From an uncultured Acetobacteraceae bacterium (lineage in GTDB: Bacteria; Pseudomonadota; Alphaproteobacteria; Acetobacterales; Acetobacteraceae): 32,561 nt of DNA. This document shows, piece by piece, positions 23,678-32,438 of this stretch (position 1 is the first letter of the stretch; the number at the start of each line of letters is the position of its first letter). The notes beneath the pieces were generated by a model that was given only the letters and a program-made list of their open reading frames with translations, searched no databases and was not told the origin of the DNA. A program made the position numbers and the translations under genes. The stretch is taken from positions 1 to 32,561 of the forward strand of contig CALGVL010000192.1 in assembly GCA_937930165.1 (NCBI GenBank), in the 5' to 3' direction.

Positions 23678-26278
23678 TTAACGCCGATGGAAGCCGCCGA
23701 AGCCTCGCCCACCACCCTCGCGCTCCAGGCCTCGCAGTCCGAACTCACCGGATTCCCATCCACCAGGGTGCCCACCGGCAAACAGCCGCTGCCGTTGCTC
23801 CCCGAGCAGCCGTGCCTGCCGATCCTGCTCGAGTTGCCCGAAGCTGCCGCCCGGCTCACGCGCGAAGTTCGGCCGGGCGCCGTTCCGGGCACCCTCCCAA
23901 GAAGCGCCGGGCTGCCCCGCTTGAGGCTGACGCGTGCTGGCGGGACCACCGGCCTCCGTTCTACCCGGTTGGGCCGTCTGCAGGTTCGCCTGACCCTGCT
24001 GCCGCGTGGCAGAGCCGCTGCCGGTCGCGGCGCCACGCTGGCCGGGTTGGGGCGAACCCGCCTGTGGCGGCTGCCCGGCGGTGGCGCTGCTACTGCCGGA
24101 GCGTGAGGGCGGTTGCGCGGGCTGCCAGCTCCCGTTGCTCCATTGCGACCAACCGTCGCTGGTGTGCCGGTACACGTTGCCGTCGGCCCCTGCATAGACG
24201 TTGCCGCCGGCGCCCCGGGCCACGCCCGCAGAGGTCCCGCCGGTGCCGTGCACACCTACACCTGCAGCACCGCTGGTCGAGCTGAATGCCCCGGCCGACC
24301 CCCGCACATTGCTGCCGCTGGCGGTGTTGACGGTCTGGTTCGGGCCGCTGATCACGCTGGATCCCCACCGTTCGTAAGGATTGGCGTTCTGGGTCGTGCT
24401 GCCGGAGATGCCGGTGCGGGGATTGTAGAAACTGCCATGGGCAGTGCCGCCATCCGGTCCCCATGCCGCGCTACCATGGGCATAGCCGCCGGTGGCCGGG
24501 TTGTAGGCCGACCACGCCCCCGCGCCGCCATAGGGTCCATAGACCGCGCCGCCGCGGGCATAGGCACCGGTGGCCGGATTGTAGGCCGCGCGATAGGTGG
24601 CGGCACCATAGGGGCCGTAGGCCGTGCCGCCCCGCCCCCAGGCCCCGGTCGCCGGGTTGTAGTAGACCCCGCCGGCATAGCTATACGGATAGGGCAGATA
24701 GGCCGGAACCGGCCCAGGCACGACCACGGGCGGATAGTAGTAGCCCGTCCCGTAGACCAGGACACCCGCCGTGACGAAGCCCGCCAGGTAGCCTGCGGTA
24801 TAGCCGTAGGTGACCGTGGTTGGTGTCGCCGCGTAGGGCCTGACATAGGTGACGTTGTAGAGAGGATGGCTCGGCGGGATCTGATAGATCGCCTCCGGCA
24901 CGCTGTCGGCCAGAGTCCAGGGGCCGTTGGGCGTAGCCGCTACGAACCAGGCGCCCTGATAGCAAGCATAGTACTTCCCGCCGACCTCGAGCACCTCATC
25001 GGTGGTGTTCACCGCATAGGCCAGGCTGGTCCCCGGGATCGGCCGGAATTGCGGCGGGCCGACATAGGTCACATGCAGTTGCGCCGTCTTGCGGTTGAGC
25101 GTGGCCTGGCGCGGGATCTGTGCCTGCAGTACCGCCTCCTGCGCCTGCGCGGTGCCGGGCACCGATGGCAGCACGTTGCCGACCGGACTCTCCGGCGGGA
25201 TGCGGGCGAAATCGGCGGGCAGGTTGGGGGTGGCGAAGGTCCAAGGGCCGTCGAGTCCCGGCGCGCTGAACCACCGCCCGGATACGAGGTAGTAGTAGCG
25301 GCCGCTGTCACCTTCGCGGAACAGCGCGGCATTCGTATTCGTGACATAACGCAGCGAGGTGCCGCCGATCGGAGCGAAGACCGGCGGCCCGGCGGTGACG
25401 ATGATCTCGGCCGGCTTCGTGCTGACGAAGATCTGTAGCGCCGTATCCGGTGTGACCGTCTTGCCCGGGATGCTGCGGCGGACATGGGCGAAATTCTGGT
25501 CATCTGGCAGCGCGCTGAATGCCTGCGGCAGCGTTGCCGCCGGGCTGTAGGGGCCTGAATAGGCGGTGGCGGAATACCAGGCGCCGTCGTCCAGCAGGTA
25601 CCAGGTGCCATCACCCGCCGGATCGCGGAAGACATCCCAATTCGTGTTCACCGCGTAGGACAGCCCGGTGTTGCCAACCGGCGCCAGCACCGGCTTGCCA
25701 TCGAAGACCACCAGGCTGGCCGGGCGGGCGCTGTAGAAGATCACCGGAGGATCGTTGTTCAGTGCCGGCGCCGGCGGCGTTTCGGCGTTCTCCCGCAGGC
25801 TCAGCAGGATGCTGTCCAGTGGCACGCGCTTGAAGGTGATGTCGGGGAGCGATGCCTTGATTCTGGCCTCGATCTGCGCCGCCTGCGCCGTGTCGAGCGA
25901 CGGGAAATGCGAGGAGACAAGACGCGGCTCGGACAGGATCACGCTGCGCGTTGTAAAATCGGCATGCGTGGCGGCCGTGACTTCGACGGTGCCGAGGATG
26001 GGCGTGGCGCCACCCGGCCGGGTGATTGATACCGCCGTACGGGCATTCAGCCTCGTCTGTCCAGGCCAGGAGATCACCTGCGGCTGGTAGATCTCGACAT
26101 CGGCGCCATTCACGGTGACGCTGTGTGGCCAGCTCGCGGCGGGTGGTGCGGCTTCGGCCGGTACGGTTGGCTGCTCAGCCGAATGCTGCTGTGCCGCTGC
26201 AGGCCGATGGTGCACAAGCATCCCAACACAGCACGCCAGCAGCACCGTGCCCGTCGCCTTGAGACTTGCCGAGGCCAT
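23678..26278 (-). CDS. Secreted repeat protein with three ~85-aa repeats and YNPATG-rich region
   Basis: An 866-aa protein of unknown function. The signal peptide is residues 1-30 (TVLLACCVGML ... PAAAQ). Three homologous repeats lie near 178-262, 281-363 and 398-470. Each has a Pro-rich strand (P.FAPI.GTSL.Y), a V-N-T turn, an aromatic segment (GRYYYLVSGRWFSAP; GKYYACYQGAWFVAA), GPW and a closing LP..F..IPP. A hydrophobic Tyr/Pro stretch (488-540) follows, then four YNPATG-type repeats (539-625: NPATGAWGRGG, NPATGAYARGG) and a Gln/Gly/Ser-rich tail ending RGFGGFHRR. Similar proteins are annotated as carbohydrate-binding or hypothetical. The ATG at 26278 has GGAG 7 nt upstream; a longer in-frame start at 26404 would precede the signal peptide and is unlikely. 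Confidence 0.8.
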   Translation of the reverse strand: MASASLKATGTVLLACCVGMLVHHRPAAAQQHSAEQPTVPAEAAPPAASWPHSVTVNGADVEIYQPQVISWPGQTRLNARTAVSITRPGGATPILGTVEVTAATHADFTTRSVILSEPRLVSSHFPSLDTAQAAQIEARIKASLPDITFKRVPLDSILLSLRENAETPPAPALNNDPPVIFYSARPASLVVFDGKPVLAPVGNTGLSYAVNTNWDVFRDPAGDGTWYLLDDGAWYSATAYSGPYSPAATLPQAFSALPDDQNFAHVRRSIPGKTVTPDTALQIFVSTKPAEIIVTAGPPVFAPIGGTSLRYVTNTNAALFREGDSGRYYYLVSGRWFSAPGLDGPWTFATPNLPADFARIPPESPVGNVLPSVPGTAQAQEAVLQAQIPRQATLNRKTAQLHVTYVGPPQFRPIPGTSLAYAVNTTDEVLEVGGKYYACYQGAWFVAATPNGPWTLADSVPEAIYQIPPSHPLYNVTYVRPYAATPTTVTYGYTAGYLAGFVTAGVLVYGTGYYYPPVVVPGPVPAYLPYPYSYAGGVYYNPATGAWGRGGTAYGPYGAATYRAAYNPATGAYARGGAVYGPYGGAGAWSAYNPATGGYAHGSAAWGPDGGTAHGSFYNPRTGISGSTTQNANPYERWGSSVISGPNQTVNTASGSNVRGSAGAFSSTSGAAGVGVHGTGGTSAGVARGAGGNVYAGADGNVYRHTSDGWSQWSNGSWQPAQPPSRSGSSSATAGQPPQAGSPQPGQRGAATGSGSATRQQGQANLQTAQPGRTEAGGPASTRQPQAGQPGASWEGARNGARPNFAREPGGSFGQLEQDRQARLLGEQRQRLFAGGHPGGWESGEFGLRGLEREGGGRGFGGFHRR

Positions 26279-26412
26279 GGCATCCTCCAGCCTGTGTCGC
26301 CCCCGCCACCGGGGCGGGTTCCCGTGAGTGGCGCTATGCCTTGCGTGGCATGGGGTGCCGGAACGAAATCCCGTCCGGCATCCTCGCCGAGTGCGAACCT
26401 TCAAGCCTTTGC

Positions 26413-26922
26413 CTAGCGGCCCTGCCTGATCGCCATCAGCGCTTCACGACAGGCGGGCGACAGCGATTCCCGATTATCGGCCAGGCAGCCAAGGGCGCGA
26501 CCTCCGCCGAAGCCGACGCCGCGGCAGAAGGTCCTGAAGTCGCCGCTGCAGTGCTGGCGCAATTCGCTCATCTCCATCCGCGGCTGCGCCGCGGCGGCAC
26601 CGGCCCCGGCGGAGCGTTGCGGCGCTGGGGCTTGTGCGCCGCCGCCGACGGCACCGACTGCCTGCCGGCAGGCCGGGGACAGGTTCGGAGCATTCTGCTG
26701 CAGGCAAGCCAGCGCGGCTGAACCGCCAGTGGGGACATTCGCGCAGTAGGTCCGGTAGTCGCCGCGGCAGTGCTGCCGGATGACATCGCCCTGCTCCTGG
26801 CTGGGACGCTGAGCAGTTGCCGGCGCAGCCATGCCGACCAGGCCCGCCAGCACCAGGAGGCACGGCAGGGCCGCCCTGCGGGCCTGGCCTGCCAGCCTGA
26901 TCCCATCGGTTATCCCGAGCAT
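26413..26922 (-). CDS. Secreted protein with two four-cysteine repeats
   Basis: A 169-aa protein. A signal peptide (LPCLLVLAGLVGMAAPATAQ, residues ~19-38) is followed by two copies of a Cys-rich repeat: VIRQHCRGDYRTYCANV ... ALACLQQNAPNLSPACRQAV and LRQHCSGDFRTFCRGV ... ALGCLADNRESLSPACREAL. Each has the C-x6-C ... C-x(~10)-C pattern of the Pfam cysteine-rich repeat known from Golgi protein GLG1 and widespread in alphaproteobacterial periplasmic proteins. An Ala/Gln/Pro linker separates them. The ATG at 26922 has AGGAGG 7 nt upstream. It lies between the repeat protein and the DUF4410 gene, all minus strand. The function is unknown; disulfide bonding in the periplasm is likely. Confidence 0.85.
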   Translation of the reverse strand: MLGITDGIRLAGQARRAALPCLLVLAGLVGMAAPATAQRPSQEQGDVIRQHCRGDYRTYCANVPTGGSAALACLQQNAPNLSPACRQAVGAVGGGAQAPAPQRSAGAGAAAAQPRMEMSELRQHCSGDFRTFCRGVGFGGGRALGCLADNRESLSPACREALMAIRQGR

Positions 26923-27015
26923 GTCGGTCCTCCTCTGTACTGAGGCCTTGCAATCACCAGTGCTTCCGGCGTAGCCGCACACGATGCCGGGCAGGCCGGT
27001 ACCCGGCGGACCTCA

Positions 27016-27771
27016 CTACCGGACCGCCGAGGCGACGACCCAACCCTGCTGTACAAAGAACTGCCCGATCTGCCTCGCCAGCGCCTTCCCGAGATTCCTG
27101 GCCTCGGCGGTACTGTCCGAGTTCCGGAATTCGGTCAGACCATACATTCCCGCTGTCGTCGCGGCGGAGGTCGCGAGATGGCCGGCGGCTGCGCCGGCGC
27201 CCATGGTCTCCGCGGCACCGGGTGCCCGCCCACTGTCGATGCTGGCACTGAAGGCTTCCAGAAGGCGCGGAGGCGCCCCGCCGGCCCGATGATAGACTTG
27301 GCTGTCGGCGTGCACGCTGCTCCTGCCGGCGCCGAGCCCGATCATCGTCCGCCGTGTCTGGTTGCCCTGGTCTATGGCGGCGATCTGGCCCTCGATCAGC
27401 ACGATATTGCCCGTGCCACCGGATGGTAGCGCGGCGACCCGCTCCGCCGGCAGCCCGTAGGAGCGAAGTTCGCTGACCAGTGCCTCCGTCAGGGCCGCCG
27501 AGGCCTCTTGAGCAGCCGCAAGCTTCTGGGCACCGGGAGCCTGGTCCGACATGGCACGGGTCAGGCGCGCCCGGAGACCCTGGTCCAGCCGGACCTCTTC
27601 TGGATGGACGGCGAAATCGAGTACCAGGATCCGGTCGGGGTAGCGCAGCGGCCGGCCCGTATAGCCTGCCACTGTGTCAACCTGTGGCCGGGAGCAGGAA
27701 CTGCCACCCAACAGCACCATGGCAAGGATTGGAAGTGCGACACGGCGCCCCGTCATGCCTGATTGCGTCAT
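27016..27771 (-). CDS. DUF4410-family envelope protein, probable lipoprotein
   Basis: A 251-aa protein. The N-terminal hydrophobic segment ends GGSSCSRP, a weak lipobox. DUF4410 features follow: ILVLDFAVHPEEV, ALTEALVSELRSYGLPAERV, NIVLIEGQIAAIDQGNQTRR, a Gly-rich helix turn (MIGLGAGRSSVHADSQVY) and a C-terminal AEARNLGKALARQIGQFFVQ. The family is of unknown function and often sits next to envelope or efflux genes. The ATG at 27771 has GGAGGAAGG upstream and the gene begins 35 bp after the RND pump stop, so co-transcription with the pump is likely. Confidence 0.82.
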   Translation of the reverse strand: MTQSGMTGRRVALPILAMVLLGGSSCSRPQVDTVAGYTGRPLRYPDRILVLDFAVHPEEVRLDQGLRARLTRAMSDQAPGAQKLAAAQEASAALTEALVSELRSYGLPAERVAALPSGGTGNIVLIEGQIAAIDQGNQTRRTMIGLGAGRSSVHADSQVYHRAGGAPPRLLEAFSASIDSGRAPGAAETMGAGAAAGHLATSAATTAGMYGLTEFRNSDSTAEARNLGKALARQIGQFFVQQGWVVASAVR

Positions 27772-27806
27772 GCCCCTTCCTCCGTTGGGCTGGTGATTGC
27801 GTTCCG

Positions 27807-30800
27807 CTACTCGGCAGGCTTTGCGAATTCGACGGACTGTGGCCGGGCCTTCCGCCGCTCCTCCAGCCGCTGCACGATGGTGAAGAGCGGCGGGACGAAC
27901 AGCACGGCCAGGCAGGTGGAGGCGATCATGCCGCTGAAGACGCAAAGGCCGAGCGAGATCCGCGCAAAGGCCCCCGCGCCGGTTGCAGTGACCAGCGGCA
28001 CGACGCCAAGAATGAAGGCGAGGGACGTCATCAGGATCGGACGGAAGCGGGTGCGTGCGGCGGCGATGGCGGCGGCCTGTATCGCCTCGCCTTCCCTGCG
28101 GAATTCGCGGGCCACTTCGACGATCAGGATCGCGTTCTTCGCCGCCAGTGCGATCAGCAGTACCAAGCCGATCTGCGTGTACAGGTTGTTCGCTAGGCCG
28201 ACAGCGCCGAGAGCGATGGCCGGCCCGATCAGTGCCAGCGGCACTGCCAGAATCACCGGCAGGGGCGCGGTCCAGCTTTCATACTGGCCCGCCAGGCACA
28301 GATAGACCAGCAGCACCGCCAGCCCGAACACGTAATAGATCTGGTTGCCGACGACCTTCTCCTGATAGGACATCGCGGTCCATTCATAGGCCGCGCCGGC
28401 CGGCAGGATCCGGTCCGCGATCCGCTCCATCAGATCCATCGCCTGACCTGAGCTGAAGCCCTGCGCCGGGCTGCCGATGATAGTAGCGGCCGGATACAAA
28501 TTGTACTGCCCGATCAGTGCGGGGCCGACCTCCGTCTGGATCTGCGCCAGGGCGCCCAGTGGAACCATCTGGCCGGACTGGCTGCGCACGGTAAGCCGTA
28601 GCAGATCCTCCGGCTGTCGCCGGAACTGCGAATCCGCCTGGACATAGACCTGGAAGGTCCGCCCGAACCGGTTGAACTGGTTGACGTAACTCGATCCGAG
28701 ATAGGAGCTGAGGACAGCGAAGACGTCGCCCACCGAAACGCCAAGGGACTCGGCCTTGACACGATCCACCACCACCCGGATCTGCGGCGTTCCGGCACGG
28801 AACGGGCTGACCAGCCGCTGCAGCCCGGATTGCGCCTGCCCCGCAGCCAGGATCGCCTGGGTCAGGTGCTGCAGCTTCTCGAAATCGTAGCTGCCATCGC
28901 GCAGCTCCACCTGCATGGTAAAGCCGCTTGCATTGCCGATCCCCTGGATCGGCGGCGGCACGATGACGAAGGCCTCGGCATCATCCATCTCATCCAGAGC
29001 GTGTTGCAGGCGCATATAGATCGTGCGCAGATCCTGCCCGCCTGCCTTCCTCCGCTCGTCCCAATCCTTGAGAATCACATAGGCCACACCGGCGCTGGAG
29101 AGCGAGGCGTTGTTGTCGAGCACGGAAATTCCGGAAATCTCGATCACCTGATCGACGCCAGGCGTGGCACGCGCGATCCGGCTTGCCTCCGCCAGGGCCT
29201 GCTCGGTCCGCTCCAGCGAGGCGCCGTCCGGCAATTGCACCCCGACGATGACATAGCCCTGGTCCTCGATCGGGATGAAGGCGGTCGGCAGGCGCGCGAT
29301 GCCCCAGATGCCAAGCCCGGCCAGCACCAGTGCCAAGCATGCCATCAGCAGGCTACGCCGGACCATCCAGGTAACCAGCCCGGCATAGCCATTCTCCAGC
29401 TTTCCATAGGCACGGTTGAAGACACGGTGGAACAGGTTGCGTTGCTCCGGCGGCACCGGGCGGCGCAGCCAGAGCGCACATTGCGTGGGCTTCAGCGTGA
29501 GCGCATTGACCGCGCTGAGCGCAGCCGTCGCCGCCATCACCAGCGCGAACTGGGCGTACATCTGGCCGGTCAGCCCCGGCAGGAAAGCCGCCGGGATGAA
29601 AACGGACATCAGGACCAGCGTGATGCCGATGATCGGCCCGAGCAGCTCGCCCATGGCCTTGATCGCCGCATCATGGGCGGACATGCCATGCTCGATGTTG
29701 CGGGCTGTGGCCTCGACCACGACAATGGCGTCGTCCACCACGATACCGATGGCCAGCACCAATGCGAACAGGGTGGACAGATTCACGGTGAAACCAAGCG
29801 CCGCCATGGCCGCGAAGGCGCCGATGATGGTCACGGGCACCGTCGTGGCCGGGACCAGGGTGGCACGCCAGTCCTGTAGGAAGACCAGGATCACCAGCAG
29901 GACCAGGACCGCCGCCTCCACCAGCGTGACATAGACCTCCCTGATGGACGCCCGGACGAAGCGGGTCGTGTCGAAGGGCACGGAGTATTCGATGCCGGGG
30001 GGAAAGCCGCGGGACAGCTCGTCCAGCTTCGCCTTCACACGGGTGGCGACATCCAATGCATTCGCGTCGGGAAGCTGGAAGATCGCAATGCCGGTGGCCG
30101 GGCGGCCATCGAGCTGGAATGTCTGGGAATAGGTCTGCGCCCCAAGTTCGACCCGGGCGACATCACGCAGGCGGGTGATCCGCCCGCCCTGGCTGGGATC
30201 GGTCTTGACGATGATGTCTGCGAACTCCGCCGGATCGCTCAGCCGGCCACTCAGATTGACCGTGTACTGGAATTCCTGGCCCTGCACCGCCGGCGGTGTG
30301 CCGATCTGCCCGGCCGTGACCTGCTGGCTCTGCTGCTGGATCACCTGGATCACATCATTCGGCACAAGGCCACGCGCATACAGCTTCTGCGGGTCCAGCC
30401 AGATCCGCATGGAATACTGGCCGACGCCGAAGATGTTCACATTCCCCACCCCCGGCAGGCGGGCGATCTCATTGAGAAGGTTGATGGTGGCGTAATTGCT
30501 CAGATACAGGCTGTCATACTCGCCGCCTGGGGAGGTCAGGGCGGCAATCAGCAGGATCGCGGTGGAACGCTGCTGCACCGTGACGCCTTGCGCCTGCACC
30601 GGCTGCGGCAGGGCAGCCAGGATGCTGGATACCCGGTTCTGCACCAGAACCTGCGCGAAATTCAGGTCGGTGCCAATCTCGAAGGTCACCGTCAGGGTAT
30701 AGGTGCCGTCGCTGGTGCTGGTCGACTGCATGTAGAGCATGCGCTCCACGCCGTTGACCTGCTGCTCGATCGGCAGCGCCACAGTCTCCAGCACCGTCCG

Positions 30801-30965
30801 GGCGCTGGCGCCCGGGTAGCGTGTGGTCACGCTGACGGTGGGCGGCACCACATTCGGATATTGCGTCACCGGCAATCCCAGCAGCGCCATGGCGCCGATG
30901 AGGATCATGACGATCGCCAGGACATTGGCGAGGACCGGCCGGTTGATGAAGAATTTCGAGATCAT
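27807..30965 (-). CDS. RND efflux pump, HAE1/AcrB-type inner-membrane subunit
   Basis: A 1052-aa proton-driven exporter subunit. It starts MISKFFINRPVLANVLAIVM and continues GLPVTQYPNVVPPTVSVTTR, the AcrB-like opening, with twelve transmembrane segments and two large periplasmic loops. The proton relay is intact: the TM4 Asp pair in AIGIVVDDAIVVVE and the TM10 Lys in LIALAAKNAILIVE (about residue 943). FIPIEDQGYVIVGVQLPDGA opens the second half, as usual. The substrate cannot be predicted. The adaptor gene ends 19 bp upstream. No outer-membrane TolC-type channel gene is in the window, so the pump probably uses one encoded elsewhere. Confidence 0.97.
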   Translation of the reverse strand: MISKFFINRPVLANVLAIVMILIGAMALLGLPVTQYPNVVPPTVSVTTRYPGASARTVLETVALPIEQQVNGVERMLYMQSTSTSDGTYTLTVTFEIGTDLNFAQVLVQNRVSSILAALPQPVQAQGVTVQQRSTAILLIAALTSPGGEYDSLYLSNYATINLLNEIARLPGVGNVNIFGVGQYSMRIWLDPQKLYARGLVPNDVIQVIQQQSQQVTAGQIGTPPAVQGQEFQYTVNLSGRLSDPAEFADIIVKTDPSQGGRITRLRDVARVELGAQTYSQTFQLDGRPATGIAIFQLPDANALDVATRVKAKLDELSRGFPPGIEYSVPFDTTRFVRASIREVYVTLVEAAVLVLLVILVFLQDWRATLVPATTVPVTIIGAFAAMAALGFTVNLSTLFALVLAIGIVVDDAIVVVEATARNIEHGMSAHDAAIKAMGELLGPIIGITLVLMSVFIPAAFLPGLTGQMYAQFALVMAATAALSAVNALTLKPTQCALWLRRPVPPEQRNLFHRVFNRAYGKLENGYAGLVTWMVRRSLLMACLALVLAGLGIWGIARLPTAFIPIEDQGYVIVGVQLPDGASLERTEQALAEASRIARATPGVDQVIEISGISVLDNNASLSSAGVAYVILKDWDERRKAGGQDLRTIYMRLQHALDEMDDAEAFVIVPPPIQGIGNASGFTMQVELRDGSYDFEKLQHLTQAILAAGQAQSGLQRLVSPFRAGTPQIRVVVDRVKAESLGVSVGDVFAVLSSYLGSSYVNQFNRFGRTFQVYVQADSQFRRQPEDLLRLTVRSQSGQMVPLGALAQIQTEVGPALIGQYNLYPAATIIGSPAQGFSSGQAMDLMERIADRILPAGAAYEWTAMSYQEKVVGNQIYYVFGLAVLLVYLCLAGQYESWTAPLPVILAVPLALIGPAIALGAVGLANNLYTQIGLVLLIALAAKNAILIVEVAREFRREGEAIQAAAIAAARTRFRPILMTSLAFILGVVPLVTATGAGAFARISLGLCVFSGMIASTCLAVLFVPPLFTIVQRLEERRKARPQSVEFAKPAE

Positions 30966-30984
30966 CGGCCGGTGCCCCGCCCGG

Positions 30985-32133
30985 TCACGGCCCGGCCAGC
31001 GCGGCGCTGGTCGTGGTGGGTGTGATGGAGGCGGGCTGCGGTACCACCTTGCTTCCGGGCAGAGCCCGCTGGGTGCGGGCCACTACCACCCGGTCATCGG
31101 AGGCAAGGCCGTGCTCGATCACGCGCAGATTGCCGACCAGCTGGCCCGGCTGTACCCGCCGCTGCTGGACGACATCGTCCTGGTCGAGGACCAACGCATA
31201 GCGGCCGCCCTGGTCGGTTCCCAGTACATGGTCCGGCACCAGCAGGGCCTGCTGCGGCTGGCCCAGGGGCACGCGCACTCGCAGGAAATTGCCGGGCAGC
31301 AATGCCCGGTCCGGATTGGGGAAGACGGCGCGCACCGTCAGCGTGCCACTGGCCTGATCCACCTGCGGCGACGTGTAGTCGAGCCTGCCCTGGTGCGGAT
31401 AGCCATCCTCGGTCATCAGCCCGGCTTCGACCGGAATGGTGCCCAGGTCCCTCAGGGTCCTTCCATGCTGCGCCAACTGGGCGCGGATGCGAAGCACGTC
31501 CTGCTCGCTGATGGTGAAGCTCACATAGATCGGGTCAAGCTGCACAATGCTGGCCAGTTTGGTCGGACCACCGACGCCGACCAGCGAACCAGCCGAGACA
31601 AGGTGCGCCGTCACCATGCCGTCGAAGGGCGCGGTCACGCGGGTGTAGCTCAGGTTGAGTGCCGCGAGGGTGACCCCGGCCTCCTCGCTGGCCTGGCTGG
31701 CCCGAGCAGTGTCCCTCTGCGCCCTGGCTTGGTCGACAGTCGTCGCTGCCGACCATCGCTCGCGTGAGAGCGTCAGTTGCCGTGTGAATTCCGCCTCCGT
31801 CTGGAGCACCTGCGCCTGCGCCGAAGCGAGCGCTGCCTGGGCTTGTTGCAGCTTTGCCTGGTATTCGGCTGGGTCGATGACGAACAGCAGGTCGCCTTGC
31901 TTGATCGAGGCGCCGTCCTGATAGGCGATTGTGGTCAGGACGCCCTCGACGCGGGCCACCAGATCCACGGTGTTGAAGGCGACCGCGTTGCCGGTCGTCT
32001 CAAGATAGGATGTGACGGCCTGCTGCAACGGCTGCGCGACGCCAACCCTGGTTGCTTGCGGCAGGACCGAGCTATTTTCCTCTCTGCAAGCACCGACCAG
32101 GGCCGCGAGCAGTATCACCAGTAGTCGGAACAT
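30985..32133 (-). CDS. RND periplasmic adaptor (membrane fusion) lipoprotein
   Basis: A 382-aa HlyD/AcrA-type adaptor bridging the pump and an outer-membrane channel. It begins MFRLLVILLAALVGACREE, with lipobox VGA-C16. The barrel-sandwich half-motifs are VEGVLTTIAYQDGASIKQGD and LNLSYTRVTAPFDGMV, flanking an alpha-hairpin rich in Gln/Ala (QQAQAALASAQAQVLQTEAE). The beta-barrel follows with LDPIYVSFTISEQDVL. I chose the start at 32133 because the signal sequence begins there, although no clear Shine-Dalgarno precedes it. In-frame ATGs at 32205 (GGAGG only 3 nt upstream) and 32235 would bury the signal peptide behind a hydrophilic leader. It is first in the minus-strand efflux group. Confidence 0.92.
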   Translation of the reverse strand: MFRLLVILLAALVGACREENSSVLPQATRVGVAQPLQQAVTSYLETTGNAVAFNTVDLVARVEGVLTTIAYQDGASIKQGDLLFVIDPAEYQAKLQQAQAALASAQAQVLQTEAEFTRQLTLSRERWSAATTVDQARAQRDTARASQASEEAGVTLAALNLSYTRVTAPFDGMVTAHLVSAGSLVGVGGPTKLASIVQLDPIYVSFTISEQDVLRIRAQLAQHGRTLRDLGTIPVEAGLMTEDGYPHQGRLDYTSPQVDQASGTLTVRAVFPNPDRALLPGNFLRVRVPLGQPQQALLVPDHVLGTDQGGRYALVLDQDDVVQQRRVQPGQLVGNLRVIEHGLASDDRVVVARTQRALPGSKVVPQPASITPTTTSAALAGP

Positions 32134-32438
32134 GCGCGGAGATAGGAAACCCGAAGCGCTACTGCTGCAGTGCTTCCGCCCGGCATACAGGACGTACTGC
32201 ACCATTTGCCTCCAGCGCATCAGCGCATCAGCCAAGGTGAGCGTTCAACCAATCTGACATTTGAAACTTTGCCAAAGGTGCACTTCGTCAAGCAACAGAA
32301 TTCGGTACAAAAAGGTATTTTTTGTCTACGTGGAGGGATTTGGCCTATGGCTTCACAACCTGGAATGTCGAAGGACGCCGTCACAAGGGTCGCAGCAAGG
32401 GGTTCGCAACCGGTTGGAGGCCTATTGAGTGCCTAGCA
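32134..32438. other. Upstream region of the efflux genes
   Basis: A gap of ~305 bp. It should hold the promoter of the adaptor gene. ACAAAAA-GGTAT-TTTTTGT at 32307-32325 is an AT-rich inverted repeat and possible operator. A 29-codon plus-strand frame (32347-32436) preceded by GGAGGG has no recognisable features and is not called. No regulator gene is adjacent. Confidence 0.4.

Noticed and set aside
24460..24690. Tandem repeats considered as a CRISPR or satellite array
   Set aside because: They are in-frame coding repeats (YNPATG units) with unequal spacing and degenerate bases, not direct repeats with unique spacers.
24113..25438. 441-codon plus-strand frame opposite the 866-aa repeat protein
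   Set aside because: Its internal repetition only mirrors the repeats of the minus-strand gene; no signal peptide or domain.
32347..32436. 29-codon frame with GGAGGG upstream as a small gene
   Set aside because: No recognisable features and it sits between the efflux promoter region and a transposase fragment; evidence too weak.
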